DNA of 64,000 nucleotides from Zeugodacus cucurbitae (Eukaryota; Arthropoda; Insecta; Diptera; Tephritidae), in the NCBI RefSeq assembly GCF_028554725.1, contig NC_071670.1, positions 5,022,001-5,086,000 of the forward strand, written 5' to 3'. The first letter of the stretch is position 1. The number at the start of each line of letters is the position of its first letter. The notes under the pieces were generated by a model that had not been told where the DNA came from, did no database searches, and worked only from the letters and a program-made list of their open reading frames with translations. The position numbers and the translations under genes are program-made. This document shows positions 26,621 to 38,710 of this stretch, piece after piece.

Positions 26621-27533
26621 TTCGTTATTACTCACAACACAAAGAAATTTTAATATTTTCAAATTTTCCAAATCTAATTTTCATTGAAAAATCACAATTT
26701 TTCTACTTCAACTAAAAGTGTTCCTCAATTCCCAACGCAATTACAAGCTCCCTAACAAACCCACAACCACACTCTCCGTCCCACTTGCATCCAACCATTT
26801 GCCAACTCGTTTACAATGAACTTGCAACATTTGTGGCACCAACAATCAGTAGCCGAAACAAAGGAAAAGTAGTTAGCTGGCAGCAACTTAAGTGGAACTA
26901 GACGCTACTGCACACACACATAGCCGAAGTCCAGCTTCGGACAATTGGCATGAAGTCGCATTGTGGTACAGCATGCTTTGTTTTTGTTTTTATTTCCAAC
27001 TTGCAGTTGGCCATTGTGGCTAGTGAGGTGGCAAAGTGGTAGAACTAGTGGTGAACATCAAAACTAAGCAAGTTGCTGGTCGGTTTTTCTACTATTTATA
27101 TGTGTTTGTATTTCTATAATATGACCGTTTATTGTTGTAGTTAACTCGTTTGTGTGAAAAATCTGGTGTCGCTAAAAATAATATTTGAAGGCAAAAGATT
27201 CAAAAAAGAAATTTTTATTTTTTTTTTACATTTTTTCTTTCAATTCCAGCAAATTTTTCTTGTCTAACTGCTGCTACCTGTATTCAATCTCAAGTGTTCA
27301 ATGCAAGCTTCAGGTTTCACACTATACATATGTCTCAATCCCCTTATAAATCCCACTCGTACTCTCTCTATTGCTTCTTTCATTACTAGCCAGCATTTTC
27401 TAACTGTTATCCGCTGTCTGAACAGCCAAAGTTGTCTGCTTGGTATCAGCTACAACACCGGAAGAACGCCTATTACAACCCAAGTATATAAATTAGTGAG
27501 CAAGGTTGTATTTCTGAACTGCTAAGTTGTAAT
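26621..27533. other. Non-coding sequence
   Basis: Mixed composition. A pyrimidine-rich tract ending in CAG at about 27249 resembles a splice acceptor, but I found no convincing donor after it. The open frame at 27301-27525 has no recognisable domain. Confidence 0.5.
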
Positions 27534-27870
27534 AATTGTTGCCTACATTTTGGCTGATTTCATTTCAATAAGTGAATGAAGTTAGACAACACGGAAAATG
27601 GTAACCACAAATAGAGGCCTATTAAAATCATATTTTTTAAATAAGTGCATTCATAATATATTTGAAAAAATATTCAATATTTATTCTTCCAATTTTTTCG
27701 GTAGTGTTATCTATCAATCTAAGTTGGATAGTAGAATATTATGGAGAGATAGTTTATGGTAGATAATTTCATAATATGAGCTTAGAAATATGAGCCAGAT
27801 AGTTACTGTAATTATCTTGTATCTTCTAGTGTGAAATAGATTATACAAATCCTAAATGTAGGCAACAATT
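27534..27870. mobile_element. Candidate 337-bp MITE with 17-bp terminal inverted repeats
   Basis: AATTGTTGCCTACATTT at 27534-27550 is exactly inverted at 27854-27870 (AAATGTAGGCAACAATT). The interior is AT-rich, non-coding, and has further short inverted words around GATAGT/ACTATC. No clear target-site duplication is visible, so a chance or local inversion is possible. Confidence 0.4.
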
Positions 27871-30800
27871 TTGAAAATATATCAGATTTAGCCTACCTTT
27901 AGGCTAATTTTGATAAAAGAATGTATCAAAAGAAGTTGGAGAAGGATCTTTTTATATAAAAATTTAATATTTTAATATTTAAAAAAATTAAAAAAATAAT
28001 AATTAAAATATTTATAAATACTCAAAATATTTTTGCAATTTTGATGAAAAGTATAATAGGAAACAATAAAATTTAACTTTGGTTACTCAAAAAAATTGGT
28101 TCGAAAGAATTTCAAAACCAGTATTACGTAATAACTTTCTAATTTTATGTAAAAAGTATTAAGTAATTGCGTACAAAGCTTTACGTGGCATTATGTACGT
28201 GCAACAGTAACAATAACAAAAGTGATTAATGAAAGTAAAAGTTAAGTACAGATCCAGTGCAATTGAGGAGATAACGATGCAATCAAATAATTAATGAAAA
28301 TTGACCAAAAATTAAATAAAAATAATAATGAAAAAATTTCATTAAATTGAAAACAAAATTTTCATAATAACTTAAGAAATATTTATAAATACAATTTATT
28401 AAAAAAAAAATAGAAATTATAAAATATAAAAAAATATTAAAAATAAAAATAATGTAATATAATTTATTTAAAAAATTAAAAAAGGAATTCGTAAAAAATT
28501 AAATCCATTACTATACAAAAAATACTTAATTAATAGGAAATATAGCAAAAATTAGAAAGTAGATTAATGCGATTATTGAAAAAATAATAAAAAAACAAAA
28601 AAAATAACAAATGGCTTTAAAATCATAGTAAATTTTACAGAAAATAATTTAAATAAACACGCACAAAACACTTTGAGATATTATACAAATGGATCAAAGA
28701 TAAGGCGCCGAAACCTAAATCAAAGAAGCCATAAAAATGTTTACGAGTCAAAGAAGACACAACAACAAAGCATAAGCAACGCCGCTTCATTAACGTTAAG
28801 CCGAGTGAACGACTGATTGAATGAGTGATTGCTTAGCAGACAGACATAATCAAATAATTAACGGTAACACAATGTCAACCGATGACGAATGTTGCTTAAT
28901 TTATGATGTGACAGGAAATGAAAGTGGCAAACGCTTAAAGCTATCATTTATGATTTTAAGCAGATGATAGCAGATGATTTGCTGTGGCGTTAATTATATG
29001 TGCCTACAGACGTACATACATCATAAATTGATTAACAGCGTCTTAATGAATTAGGTTGATGATTTCTTAATTTGATATAACATGGAAATTTCTCTAATTT
29101 GAATTTAAAAAATATTTTTTATATAAAAAAATAATAATAATAATAAAATTTTTTAAATAATTTTTTTATTAAATTAGTGGTTAAAAATTTTTTTTTTTTT
29201 CAAAATTAAATTTTTTAAATTTTATCTTCTTTTTTTTATTTTCAATTTTTTTATATTTTTTCTAGAGCAAAATTTTTTTTATGAATAAAATATGTATTAT
29301 GTAAATAAATAAAAACACGTTCGAAATAAAAAAATATTTTAATTTAAATTATTTTTTTTTAATTTAATTATTAATTTAATTTTAAATATTTCAATTTAAA
29401 AAAATATTTTAAATTTATTTTTTTTTTATTTATTTTTTTTTTTATTAAAAAATGTTTTATTTTCTTAGTTCTAAAGCCATTTACTCAAAAATCATAAATA
29501 ATTAAATCACTCTGCTGCACACCTCATCTGTCCACCCGTTTCTTCATTATTTTTTCTTCTTTCACTTTTTTGTTTGACTGATTTTCGTTCACACCAAAGC
29601 TCAGGTTAGCCACTTAATCTTACGCTACTTACATTTTCCAACTTGTTTGCTGTGTTTTCAAAGGCTTGAGCTCATCAACTGCTTATCGGTTACTTCTTTT
29701 CCGCTTGTCAGCTGTCATCGCCTCATTGTAAACCGGTCAGTATTAACCCACTTTTCGAAGCGCGTTCTGTCGGATAAGCAGTACTTAAGTATTAAGTGTG
29801 AGATTAGTTGCTGATAAGTTGATTTGACATAGTTTTTTTTGTACGTTAAATTCTTGTCTGGGTGCGATTTGTAGAGATATACAGTAAAAAAACATAAAAA
29901 AATTTTAACAAAGAAATATAAAAAAGAAAAGAATTAAAAAATATGTATATTCAAAATTCAGTTAATCTATTAAATTTTATTTTTTGTTTCATTAAATTTA
30001 TAAGGAAAAAAATTCAAAAATTATTGTAAATTTTTTTGCATATTTTTTAAAGATTTTTTTAATTTATTTCTTTTCTTTGCCAAACATTTTTAATGCACCA
30101 AAAACGCCAAAAAATTCTGCAAAACACCACAAACCACCACCAGCATGTTTGCTAAAATTTACATTTCACGCCCGCGCTTGTTAACAGCAACGCCAGCAGA
30201 AACAACAACAACAACAACTACACCGTACAGCCACTACTACTAGCAATGATATTATCTGTTTGTCACAAATGTTGTTGAAAAACGAAAAAGTATATTTCCA
30301 AACAAGTACCGCAGGTACCACTTATTGTTGTAGTTGTTGTTTTTGTTGCCCTTTTGCCGTGCCATACATGTTTTATCGCGACTGTTTACTTTGCATTTAT
30401 TGCCACTAAAAGCAGCGCCCAACCAGCCAGCATGTCACATATACCACATTGCATTGCCTTACATTGGCGCAACAAAAGACTTAAGCAACGAACTCGAACG
30501 CTTGTACTTTTGCCACTGTGTGTCTGTACCACAATGTACCTTCAAAGCAACTACTATAAACAATGTCAAGCTAAGTTGGGTAAAAGTGTTTTGCTGCACG
30601 ATGTGACTTAGTGGCAAATAGCACAAGTGAAACAAGGCAACAAGGCGATAACAACAACAACAGCAACAATAACTGTAGTAAGTGTTATACTAGAAAAAGA
30701 AATCTAGTAGGAGAAAAGGAATTGCATTGCTGCAGAAAAGTATAATTTGTGTTACTTTAAGCTAGAAAATATTAAAGAAATTATAAAATGGAACAATTCT

Positions 30801-32792
30801 AAAAAAAAAAATTGTTTTAATTTTAAATTCAAAATTACAAAATAATGAGAATAGTTTAAAAAAATTTTGAAAATATCAACGGCAAACAAATTTTCATATT
30901 AAAAAAAATGTCGAATAAATTTTAAAATATTCCAAAAATGACTTTTAAAATTTAAAAAAAATTTAACATTTTTAAATATGAAAATAAAAATATTTCTGAA
31001 AGTTTGAAAAAAATATATTTTTATTTAATTAAAATTCTCTAATTTAAAATTCTATTACATTAAAATTTGACAATTAAAAATGAATTTTAAAATTTCAAAA
31101 AATTTAGACATTTTTAAATATGAAAATAAAAATATTTATGAAAATTAAAAAAAAAATGTATTTCTATTTAATTCCAAATAATTTTTAAAATATTCCAAAC
31201 AAGTTGAAAGATAAAAATTAAAAAAAAAATTGGAAAATTTTTTAGAAATTAATTAAAAAAAAACTTGACATTTTTAAATCTAAAAAGAAAACTATTTATG
31301 AAAATTTGAAAAAGAATCTATTTAATCTATTTAGATTTTTTATGTATTTAAATATTAAAATTTTTTTGAAATGTGCTTTCTAACTATTTTTGTAAAAACA
31401 AAATTGGAAAAATTTAAAAAATCTGGAAAAAAAATTTAGAAGTAATTTTAATAATTTCAAAAATTAAAACGAAAACATTAAGACGTTTTAAAATATGAAA
31501 AGCAACAAATTTGTAAAAACAAAAAAATTAAATTTATTTCGTTTAATATTAGTTTCAGGTTTTTTCTAAATAATAATATTTCCTTGAAATTTATTTTCTC
31601 AAACTGATTTTCTAAAAAAAAATTATAAAAACAAAAAATTTTCAAATATTTAATTTTTTTCTGCATAGTTAAAAATAATGTTTTTTTGATTATAGAACAG
31701 AATTACAAATTTGATTAAAAAAATACTTTAAAAACTTTTCATGAAAAAATATAAGTCAAAAATTTTATGAAAATATTGAATTAAAATTTTATAAAAAATT
31801 ATAATACAAAATGTTTATAAAAAAAATATAAATTTTATATATTTTATGCATTTTGAAATACAAAAAAAAATATATAAAATGAAATATGGTCACCAGAAGA
31901 AAGCAAGCCACTAAAAGATGAAACACTAAAACCTTCGCATACCAACACACGTAAACAAAAACAATAAAAAATGCACTGCAGTGGAGTGGGAAAAATAAGA
32001 AAACTCGCATTAGACACACTAAACAATGGTCAACAACGAAGTTCTGCTGTTTCAACTCCGCTGTGGCAGCAATAACTAACCAACCGCATGCTGCGGTGTT
32101 GCAAAGCGATAAATGTAGCAAACTTACAACGAACAAAACACAACTAAGCACAAACATATAGAAATACAAAAATATACACAAACACACATGAAATAATGTA
32201 TAAAACCATTTGTTGTTGTGCGAGTGTGTGTGTTTGTAAATAACGATGCTGCTTGCCCAGCGGCGGCGTGCTGTTGCTCAGCAATGCAGTTAGACAGCGC
32301 ATTTACTATTATTTTGTTGTTGTTTCTGTTATGTTTTTGTTGTTGCAACAACAACAATTATTTCATTTGTGAGCATTGTTACCATTAAGCGCTGTTGTTG
32401 TACTTGTGCGGTTTGTTGTATTTGTTGTTTCCGTTGTTGTTAGAAATATTTTAACAAGCCAGAGCGTTGTTTATGACACCAATGAAGCATAAAGTAGTCG
32501 AGTCGGCGAGCGCATAAATAGAATTTATGGTTGCAGCAATTGTAGCAGTTGAGTTGAACGACTGACTCGCAGTAAAAAAATGTTGGTGGAGTGGAAAAAA
32601 ATATATTTTTTTACTATTTATTTTTTTAATAAAATTTCAATTTAATTTTGGGTAGAAAAATCATATTTATTTAGAAAATTACAAAAAAAAAATATAAAAA
32701 ATTTAAAAAATTATTACTATTATTCTAAAATAAAATTTGAAGCTTTAAATTTTTATATTTTTATGACCTATAAAGTAGTATTTAAAAAAATG
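27871..32792. other. Non-coding, mostly AT-rich
   Basis: AT tracts at 27950-28700, 29090-29470 and 30790-31900 alternate with balanced islands at 29500-29870, 30100-30680 and 31900-32560. The islands hold AACAAC and TTGTTG strings. The 132-codon minus-strand frame at 31789-32187 is Phe, Cys and Val rich from A-rich DNA and is not called. Confidence 0.6.
30473..30493 (-). repeat. Dispersed CTTAAG-family word, copy (-)
   Basis: Identical over 21 bp to the copy at 21341, including the following TCG, although 9 kb away in unrelated sequence. Confidence 0.85.
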
Positions 32793-33775
32793 TGACAACC
32801 CTGTTCAAGTTTACTATTGGAACCTTTTAAGAGGTTTTTTTAAATTAAGATGTTATAATTCAGTTAAACCCTTATGTTACAGTTAGAAACTGGATTATTT
32901 CTTAATATCAAATTTTTTTTTTAATTTATTTGTTTTTTTTTTCAAATCGGTAACCCTATTTAATTTTTATTTTTTACTTTTACTTATTATGACAATTTAT
33001 TTAAGCTTTTATTGAATATCTGTTCAAAAAATAACATCGTAAATTCTGAATTAAATTCCTTGGTAACCCTAAACAACAATTTTTATTAAACTTGTTTAAA
33101 TACTTCTTATACCTGCTGTTGTGCAATGTAGTTTTGTTTATTATACTCAAAAAATAATTTCCTAGCAACAATTTTTTAATTTTTTTTTAATTTAAAATTT
33201 GAAAAATACCATTTTATGAAAAATAGTTGGTAACCCTGTTCGAAAAAATTTATTTTTTTATTTGATTTTCTGCATTGATAACAATTTTATACAATTACTA
33301 TGTTAAACGAGTTTTTAATTGCATTAAGATTTACAATTGAGCTAATATGGCAACTCTACACAAGTATAAAATATATTTTGTACATAAAATAGCAAATAGC
33401 ATTTTCAAATTGTCATAAATTATTATTTAATATTAACAAAAAATAGTTCAAAAAATTATATAAAATAGTTGGCAACCCTGTTTTAATATTTTTGCAACTC
33501 TAAATAAATTTAAATTAAAATTTTTAACATAAAATACAAAATAGTATTTTCAATATTTGATAACTTATTTTAAACATTAAAAAAATGTTTAAAAAAATAT
33601 AAAAAATAGTTGGCAACGCTGTTTTAAAATATTTTTATAATTTAATTTTTTCTATATTAAATTTTTTTCATTTTATTTATTAAATACAAAGTTGACTTAA
33701 ATATGTCATACTGCTATTAGTTGGCAACCCTTATTTTAAAAAAAATATTTTTTATATTGTTGGCAACACTGTTGA
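32793..33775 (+). repeat. Second array of GGCAACCCTGTT words
   Basis: Related words begin near 32793, 32949, 33061, 33227, 33347, 33471, 33611, 33720 and 33760, mostly 110-165 bp apart. Several are preceded by AAATAGTT. The sequence between them is AT-rich and has diverged. The word is the same as in the array 6.5 kb upstream. Confidence 0.85.
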
Positions 33776-33789
33776 AATATGAATTTTAC

Positions 33790-35380
33790 TAATATATGCT
33801 GTGATAGTAATTTTATGACAAAAATATCCGAGAATTTACTTTTGAACTGTCTCTCAACTTCTCCGGAGTCTTCTAAGCCTCTTCTTTGTTAATTTACTGC
33901 AGTCTATATCACATAGTGAAAATCACACATCATCTACCGCTATCGCATTACATGTTACTCCCGCATTTGCATACGCTTACTTGCCTTTGCTGCTGACTAG
34001 TCAAAATATTGCCCTTTGCAACCCAGAAACAAACGACTTAAGCAACGAACTTGCCAACTCACCTGTTCTAAATCACACTTTTAGTTGACTCAAGCGCTTT
34101 TCTACACATAGGTGTCTGTATGTATTCATATGCTTGTTTGTATATTTATGTTGTTGTTGTATAGCAGCTACACTTTCCATGTTGCTTTTGGCTTTGGCAT
34201 TTTTTCGTGGAAAATTTTCACCATAAAACCGCGCATTGCCAACACGCCCCAAATCTTATCTGCCAGCCAACAGCAGCAACAACAACAATAACAGCACAGC
34301 GCAACAATGCCATAAACTTAACAATTTAGTAGAAATCGCTCTCCAGCTGACCGGCAACAACAGCCATTTTTTTCTTTTTTTTTTTTTATTTCACTTTTTC
34401 ATTTTTTTTCTGTGCCTCGCAGTGTTAGGGCGTGTTTGGTTTTTTTTCTTTTGCCCCTCACTGTGTTTGCCATTCTCAACGCTTTTCCCTTGCAACTGTA
34501 GATTTTCATCTAATACCAAGCAAATGGCCGCTGCACTGGCGACTAGGCTGCTGCTGGCGAAGGCAGCTATTCAGGGACCCTCACAAGTGAGCAGCAAATT
34601 GTTGTTGTTATTATTGTTGTAGTGGCACACACTATAATGTTGACCATGGCAGTAGCGGTGGGTGAGCCGTGTGTATGTTTGTTGTGTGTTTATGCCTTCG
34701 CCGCGCACGAAATTCTTTGGAAAAACAGATAAAATTGCAAGGCAAGCGTTGCAAGTTGCAAGCAAACAAAAAAAAACGCGAAAAATAAATATAAAATATT
34801 TAGCTGCTGTTTGCAGCAGTTTGCCATACCGCGGCGACCTTTTTCTATTTTTGCTTTATTTTTCTATTTTTTTATTTTTTATTTTTTGCCACTAACTACC
34901 ATTACAACAACTCCATGCTGATACCTTCAGCATTTATTGCTGCCTTTATTCTAAGCTAAGCAAGCGCGAGCGCGCACGCGTACTGGTTCAATGAACCGCC
35001 GCAGAACAGTATTTTATACAAAGCATTGCTATGCAATAAACTCACAAATCAACGCAGATGCGCCAAGCAGTTAAAAGCCGCCAATGCTGCACGGCTTACT
35101 ATGTGCGCAAGTACATTGAGTTTTAGGCTGCAGTGTAGCGAGCGAGCTCCTCCAATTGTTGAAAGTTCAGCCTGGGGTCAGTGGAAACATTGCACATTGT
35201 TGTGGCCACATTTTAGTTGACTACGGTTGGGGGTTTGCAGAAAGAAGTGGTTGAAAATAAGGATTGCTATAAAAAAATCGTTAAAAGATAGTGAAAAATT
35301 CTTAAAAAAAAATTCTTCAAAAATTATTCTTAAAAATAAAAAAAAAAAATTTTAAATATTGAAAGCATCCTTAACAAAAT
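33790..35380. other. Non-coding island
   Basis: Balanced DNA at 33850-35230 contains one dispersed CTTAAG word, AACAAC strings and a poly-T/C tract near 34365-34410. The 128-codon frame at 34236-34622 runs through low-complexity Asn and Phe tracts and is not called. Confidence 0.55.
34030..34050 (-). repeat. Dispersed CTTAAG-family word, copy (-)
   Basis: The + strand reads CAAACGACTTAAGCAACGAA followed by C, one difference from the 21341 and 30473 copies. Confidence 0.8.
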
Positions 35381-35392
35381 AAAAATAATAAA

Positions 35393-35423
<31 letters not shown>

Positions 35424-35580
35424 TAAAATAAAATAAAATAAAATAAAATAAAAATAAAAATAAAATAAAATAAAATAAAATAAAATAAAATAAAATAAAT
35501 TAAAATAAAATAAAATAAAATAAAGTAAAATGAATGAAATGAAATAATATAAAATTTAAATTAAAATAAAATAAAAATAG
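35381..35580 (+). repeat. (AAAAT)n/(AAAAAT)n microsatellite
   Basis: About 190 bp of nearly uninterrupted AAAAT and AAAAAT units, with occasional changes toward the right end (AAAGT, AATGA). Confidence 0.95.
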
Positions 35581-35850
35581 TATTTAATGTTTTGTGACAT
35601 TATGAATTTATTATTTATGAAAAAATGCAAAAAAAAATTCTAAATTAAAAAATAAAGTAATAAAATAAAATAAAACATAAAAATATTTTTTAAATATTCT
35701 AGTATACAAATGTATATATTTAATTAATAAATATTAAATTCGTTTCATCTCTTAGTATTAAATTAACAGTATTAAATAAACATTACTAATTTTTTCTAAT
35801 ATTTATTTAAATAATTTTTTAAAAAATACTATTTTTATCTCTCATTGCAG

Positions 35851-35908
35851 ATCTTTAACTAAAAGTCACAGCAACAGTGTGACAACTCTACTAAACAATA
35901 AAACAAAG
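35851..35908 (+). other. Candidate non-coding leader exon (58 nt)
   Basis: The segment lies between a good acceptor (tatctctcattgcag, ending 35850) and a good donor (AAAG followed by GTAAGC at 35909). It has no ATG, contains stops in all frames, and stands out in composition from the AT-only DNA to its left. It is on the same strand as the ZP gene and 10.1 kb upstream of that gene's first coding exon, so a 5' leader role is plausible. Confidence 0.4.
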
Positions 35909-36418
35909 GTAAGCAAAACAAAATATCCAAATTTTCACTTCAAAAATATTTTCCCTTACTACAGTTAGAAACCTATAAAAAATATATATTTTTCAATCAA
36001 AGAAATTCTTTAAATTTCACTTCAAAATCTTGCATGCCACCAAAATTATCTACATTCACAAATTGCTTACAATTTGGTTGAGAGAGAAAGCGTTTCGACT
36101 CTTATCTCCCACCACTTAAAAATCATGCCATCATGCATGACATGAATTGCATTAAGAATTTGTAGCATTACGGCATTTATTAGAGCATGAAATGAAGCTT
36201 GATTATTTTGACACAGTAAAGAAGAAGAAGAAGTTGAATTAAATTTCAGTTTGAGCAGCAATGAAAGGTAGAGGAGAAAAAATTAAGAACAACTAGAAAG
36301 AATTATGAAAATTGAGAAAATTTATTTAAATAAATAGAATATGGCCTGAACGCCAGGAAAAATAAAAGGGCGCTTTAAGAGTGTATTTATCACTCAAATC
36401 TCAAAACTTAAAAAAAAA
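35909..36418. other. Non-coding sequence after the candidate leader exon
   Basis: AT-rich to about 36050, then mixed. No exon or RNA gene was recognised. It would be intron if the exon at 35851 is real. Confidence 0.5.
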
Positions 36419-36460
36419 ATTTTCGGGATCCCGTTTTTTGAATCCCGAAATTTCGGGATT
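36419..36460. repeat. TTTCGGGATCCCG inverted words, first locus
   Basis: TTTCGGGATCCCG, then AATCCCGAAATTTCGGGATT within 42 bp, forms overlapping perfect palindromes centred on GGATCC and AAATTT. They stand out against the surrounding AT-only DNA. Confidence 0.85.
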
Positions 36461-37874
36461 GATTTTTACTTTATATTTTTTTTTTGCATAAAAACAATAT
36501 TAATTTGCCTCTTGACTGCCTTTGAAGTACAAAAAATTAATATGCAACTCAGTTAGTTATTTCAAGCGATGTGGCAACATTGTCTAGAAATGTCAGCACA
36601 ACAACTGACCGCAAAATTCCAGCAACAGCCGGCTTGTTTGGATATATAAAAAAAAAAAAACTTCGCAAAAAAACATATGGAAAATGCGACAAAAATGGCT
36701 AGCAATCAAACAAAGCGGTATTTTTGCCGCTGCCACTACAACAAAAGCATCTAAGTAGGCATGGTGGCAGTCACCATTGAGGCTTGCAACGCGGCGGTGA
36801 CGCACCAAAACTGCACACTGGGTCACTTGTACGCTGCTATTTAAGTGTTACTTGTTGTTGTTGTAACTAAATATTGTTGTTGCAACTTAAACTTTGTTGT
36901 TAACCACCTATAGCTTGTATCTATTGCTGCCAACCAACATTGAGTGACAGCTGCACAGGCTAAATACACTCAAAATAGGCTAAACACAACCGCTGGTCAT
37001 AGACAAAAGCAGCAGCAGCGTGTTGCATGTGGCACGACGCACCATATTTAATGCGGCCTGCCTGCAGCGCCCATTCTAGTGGCATGACAATCAACTAATG
37101 TGGCCACATGTGTCAGCGCACTTTGTTTGCAATTTATTTTTTTGTTGTTGTTATTGTTGTTACGCACAGTAGTTGTGTTGCTGCATACAAGTGTCACAAG
37201 TGTCATTAGCGATGGGGCACATCACACCAGCACTCAAGCGCTGTCGGTCGGTCGGCACGTGCGTTTGCTGTGAAGTTTATGCAAATTTTGTTCTTGTTGT
37301 TGTATGAATATGTGTGATAAGCAACAGCTGCTTGCCACACACACACACATCAGCTATAAACACCGTTGACAGCCGTTGCAAATGCAGCAAATGCGTAAAA
37401 GTGGGTCAAGAGGATGTAAATTGTATGTAAGAAACTGTTGTGTTGTTGCTTTTGTTATTGTTTTTGGTCATTATGGCTTAGTGACAGGTGAGCGCTGTTG
37501 CATGGAGAAATTTTGCACCAGCATTGTTAGTATTTGTGTGCAAAAATGTTGCATATGTGAAAGGTGAATTGCAACTGAAGCATAGCGGTGAGCTGAGGAG
37601 GAGAGTGGCATGTCGCTAAGTGAATGTTGCAAGTAATTGCGTATAAAAGATATATGTGCGATACTGAAATTGTGGTAAAACAAACAGTGACAACTGCTGA
37701 TAAGTAAACTGTAATAAATTTATTTCAAGCGAGTTTGTTGCTTAAGTCTTTTGAATTCCGCATGCCTGCTGGTGAAATGAAATGCACTAGAAATGAAAGG
37801 AAAGCGATTTTAGAGTATTTTAATAATATGAATAGTTATAATAATGGAAAAATTAAAAATTTAAAAAATTATTT
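36461..37874. other. Non-coding island
   Basis: Balanced DNA with TTGTTG strings (36850-36900, 37140-37165) and a (CA)n run near 37337-37350. It holds one dispersed CTTAAG word at 37733. No gene was recognised. Confidence 0.55.
37733..37753 (+). repeat. Dispersed CTTAAG-family word, copy (+)
   Basis: GTTTGTTGCTTAAGTCTTTT followed by GAATTC. It is identical over 21 bp to the fourth copy of the 13.1-13.4 kb cluster. Confidence 0.85.
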
Positions 37875-38710
37875 ATCGGGATTCGGGATCCAAAAATGCT
37901 AAAAAAAAAATAAAAAAATGCAAGAAAAATAAAAAAAATGTCTAAAAATTAAAGGTAAAGACTTGTAAATCATTTTTGATCGTGTGTATAGCTATAATAT
38001 TGTCTTTGTAGTACTACAAGAACAATTTTAATATTTCGATATTTCGGATCCCGAAATGCTAAATAAGCAAACTAAATAGTACAAATATTTTAGAAAGGTC
38101 TATTTGTTTTTAGAACATTTCAAATCAATATTATTTTTTGGGACTCGACATCCCTAAATTTTAAATATGCAAATTAACAAGTAAACTGTTTTAAAAGTGG
38201 CTATTAGTGTTCTGCAAAGCAATTAGATCGTTTCAAATTAATATTATTTTTCGCGATTCGAGATCCCGAAATTCAAAATTTGCTAAATATTAAAAAAAAT
38301 AATCTAAAAAGACTTTCTCATGAACTACAACAACATTTAAAACCTGCATAAAAAATCTCGAAGCAATCCCGAAGTCAATCACGAAATTTGTTGATCAAAT
38401 TTTTACTTAAAATAAAAATTAACGAAAAAAATTATGAAATGAAAGATAAATTTTCTGAATAAAATCCCGAAAATTTCATTTTTTTCAATAGTTCAACGAA
38501 TAGTAATACAGAAAAGTCAAAATTTCTCACGGTTTCTTAGCAATTAGGTAATAAAATAATAAAACATATTGAAAATTACGGGAAAATTTTTTTTACTCCT
38601 TAATTAATTAGACGAAAATTGTTTTTGAAATCCCGAAATAATTTTAAACTTGAAAAATTTTTATTTTACTGCAAACAACATTATAAAAAAAAAATCGGGA
38701 TCGCGAAAAA
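37875..38710. repeat. Array of TTTCGGGATCCCGAAA-type words
   Basis: Words occur at about 37875 (TCGGGATTCGGGATCC), 38042 (TTTCGGATCCCGAAAT), 38139, 38251 (TCGCGATTCGAGATCCCGAA), 38360, 38463, 38630 and 38694 (ATCGGGATCGCGAA), roughly 70-170 bp apart in AT-rich DNA. Only the palindromic word and some ATCAATATTATTTTT flanks are shared. Confidence 0.8.

Noticed and set aside
27235..27525. Pyrimidine tract ending in CAG followed by an open frame
   Set aside because: The acceptor looks fair, but there is no good donor downstream and the frame has no domain.
31789..32187. 132-codon minus-strand frame with hydrophobic stretches
   Set aside because: Phe, Cys and Val runs arise from A-rich plus-strand DNA. 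The apparent membrane segments are compositional.
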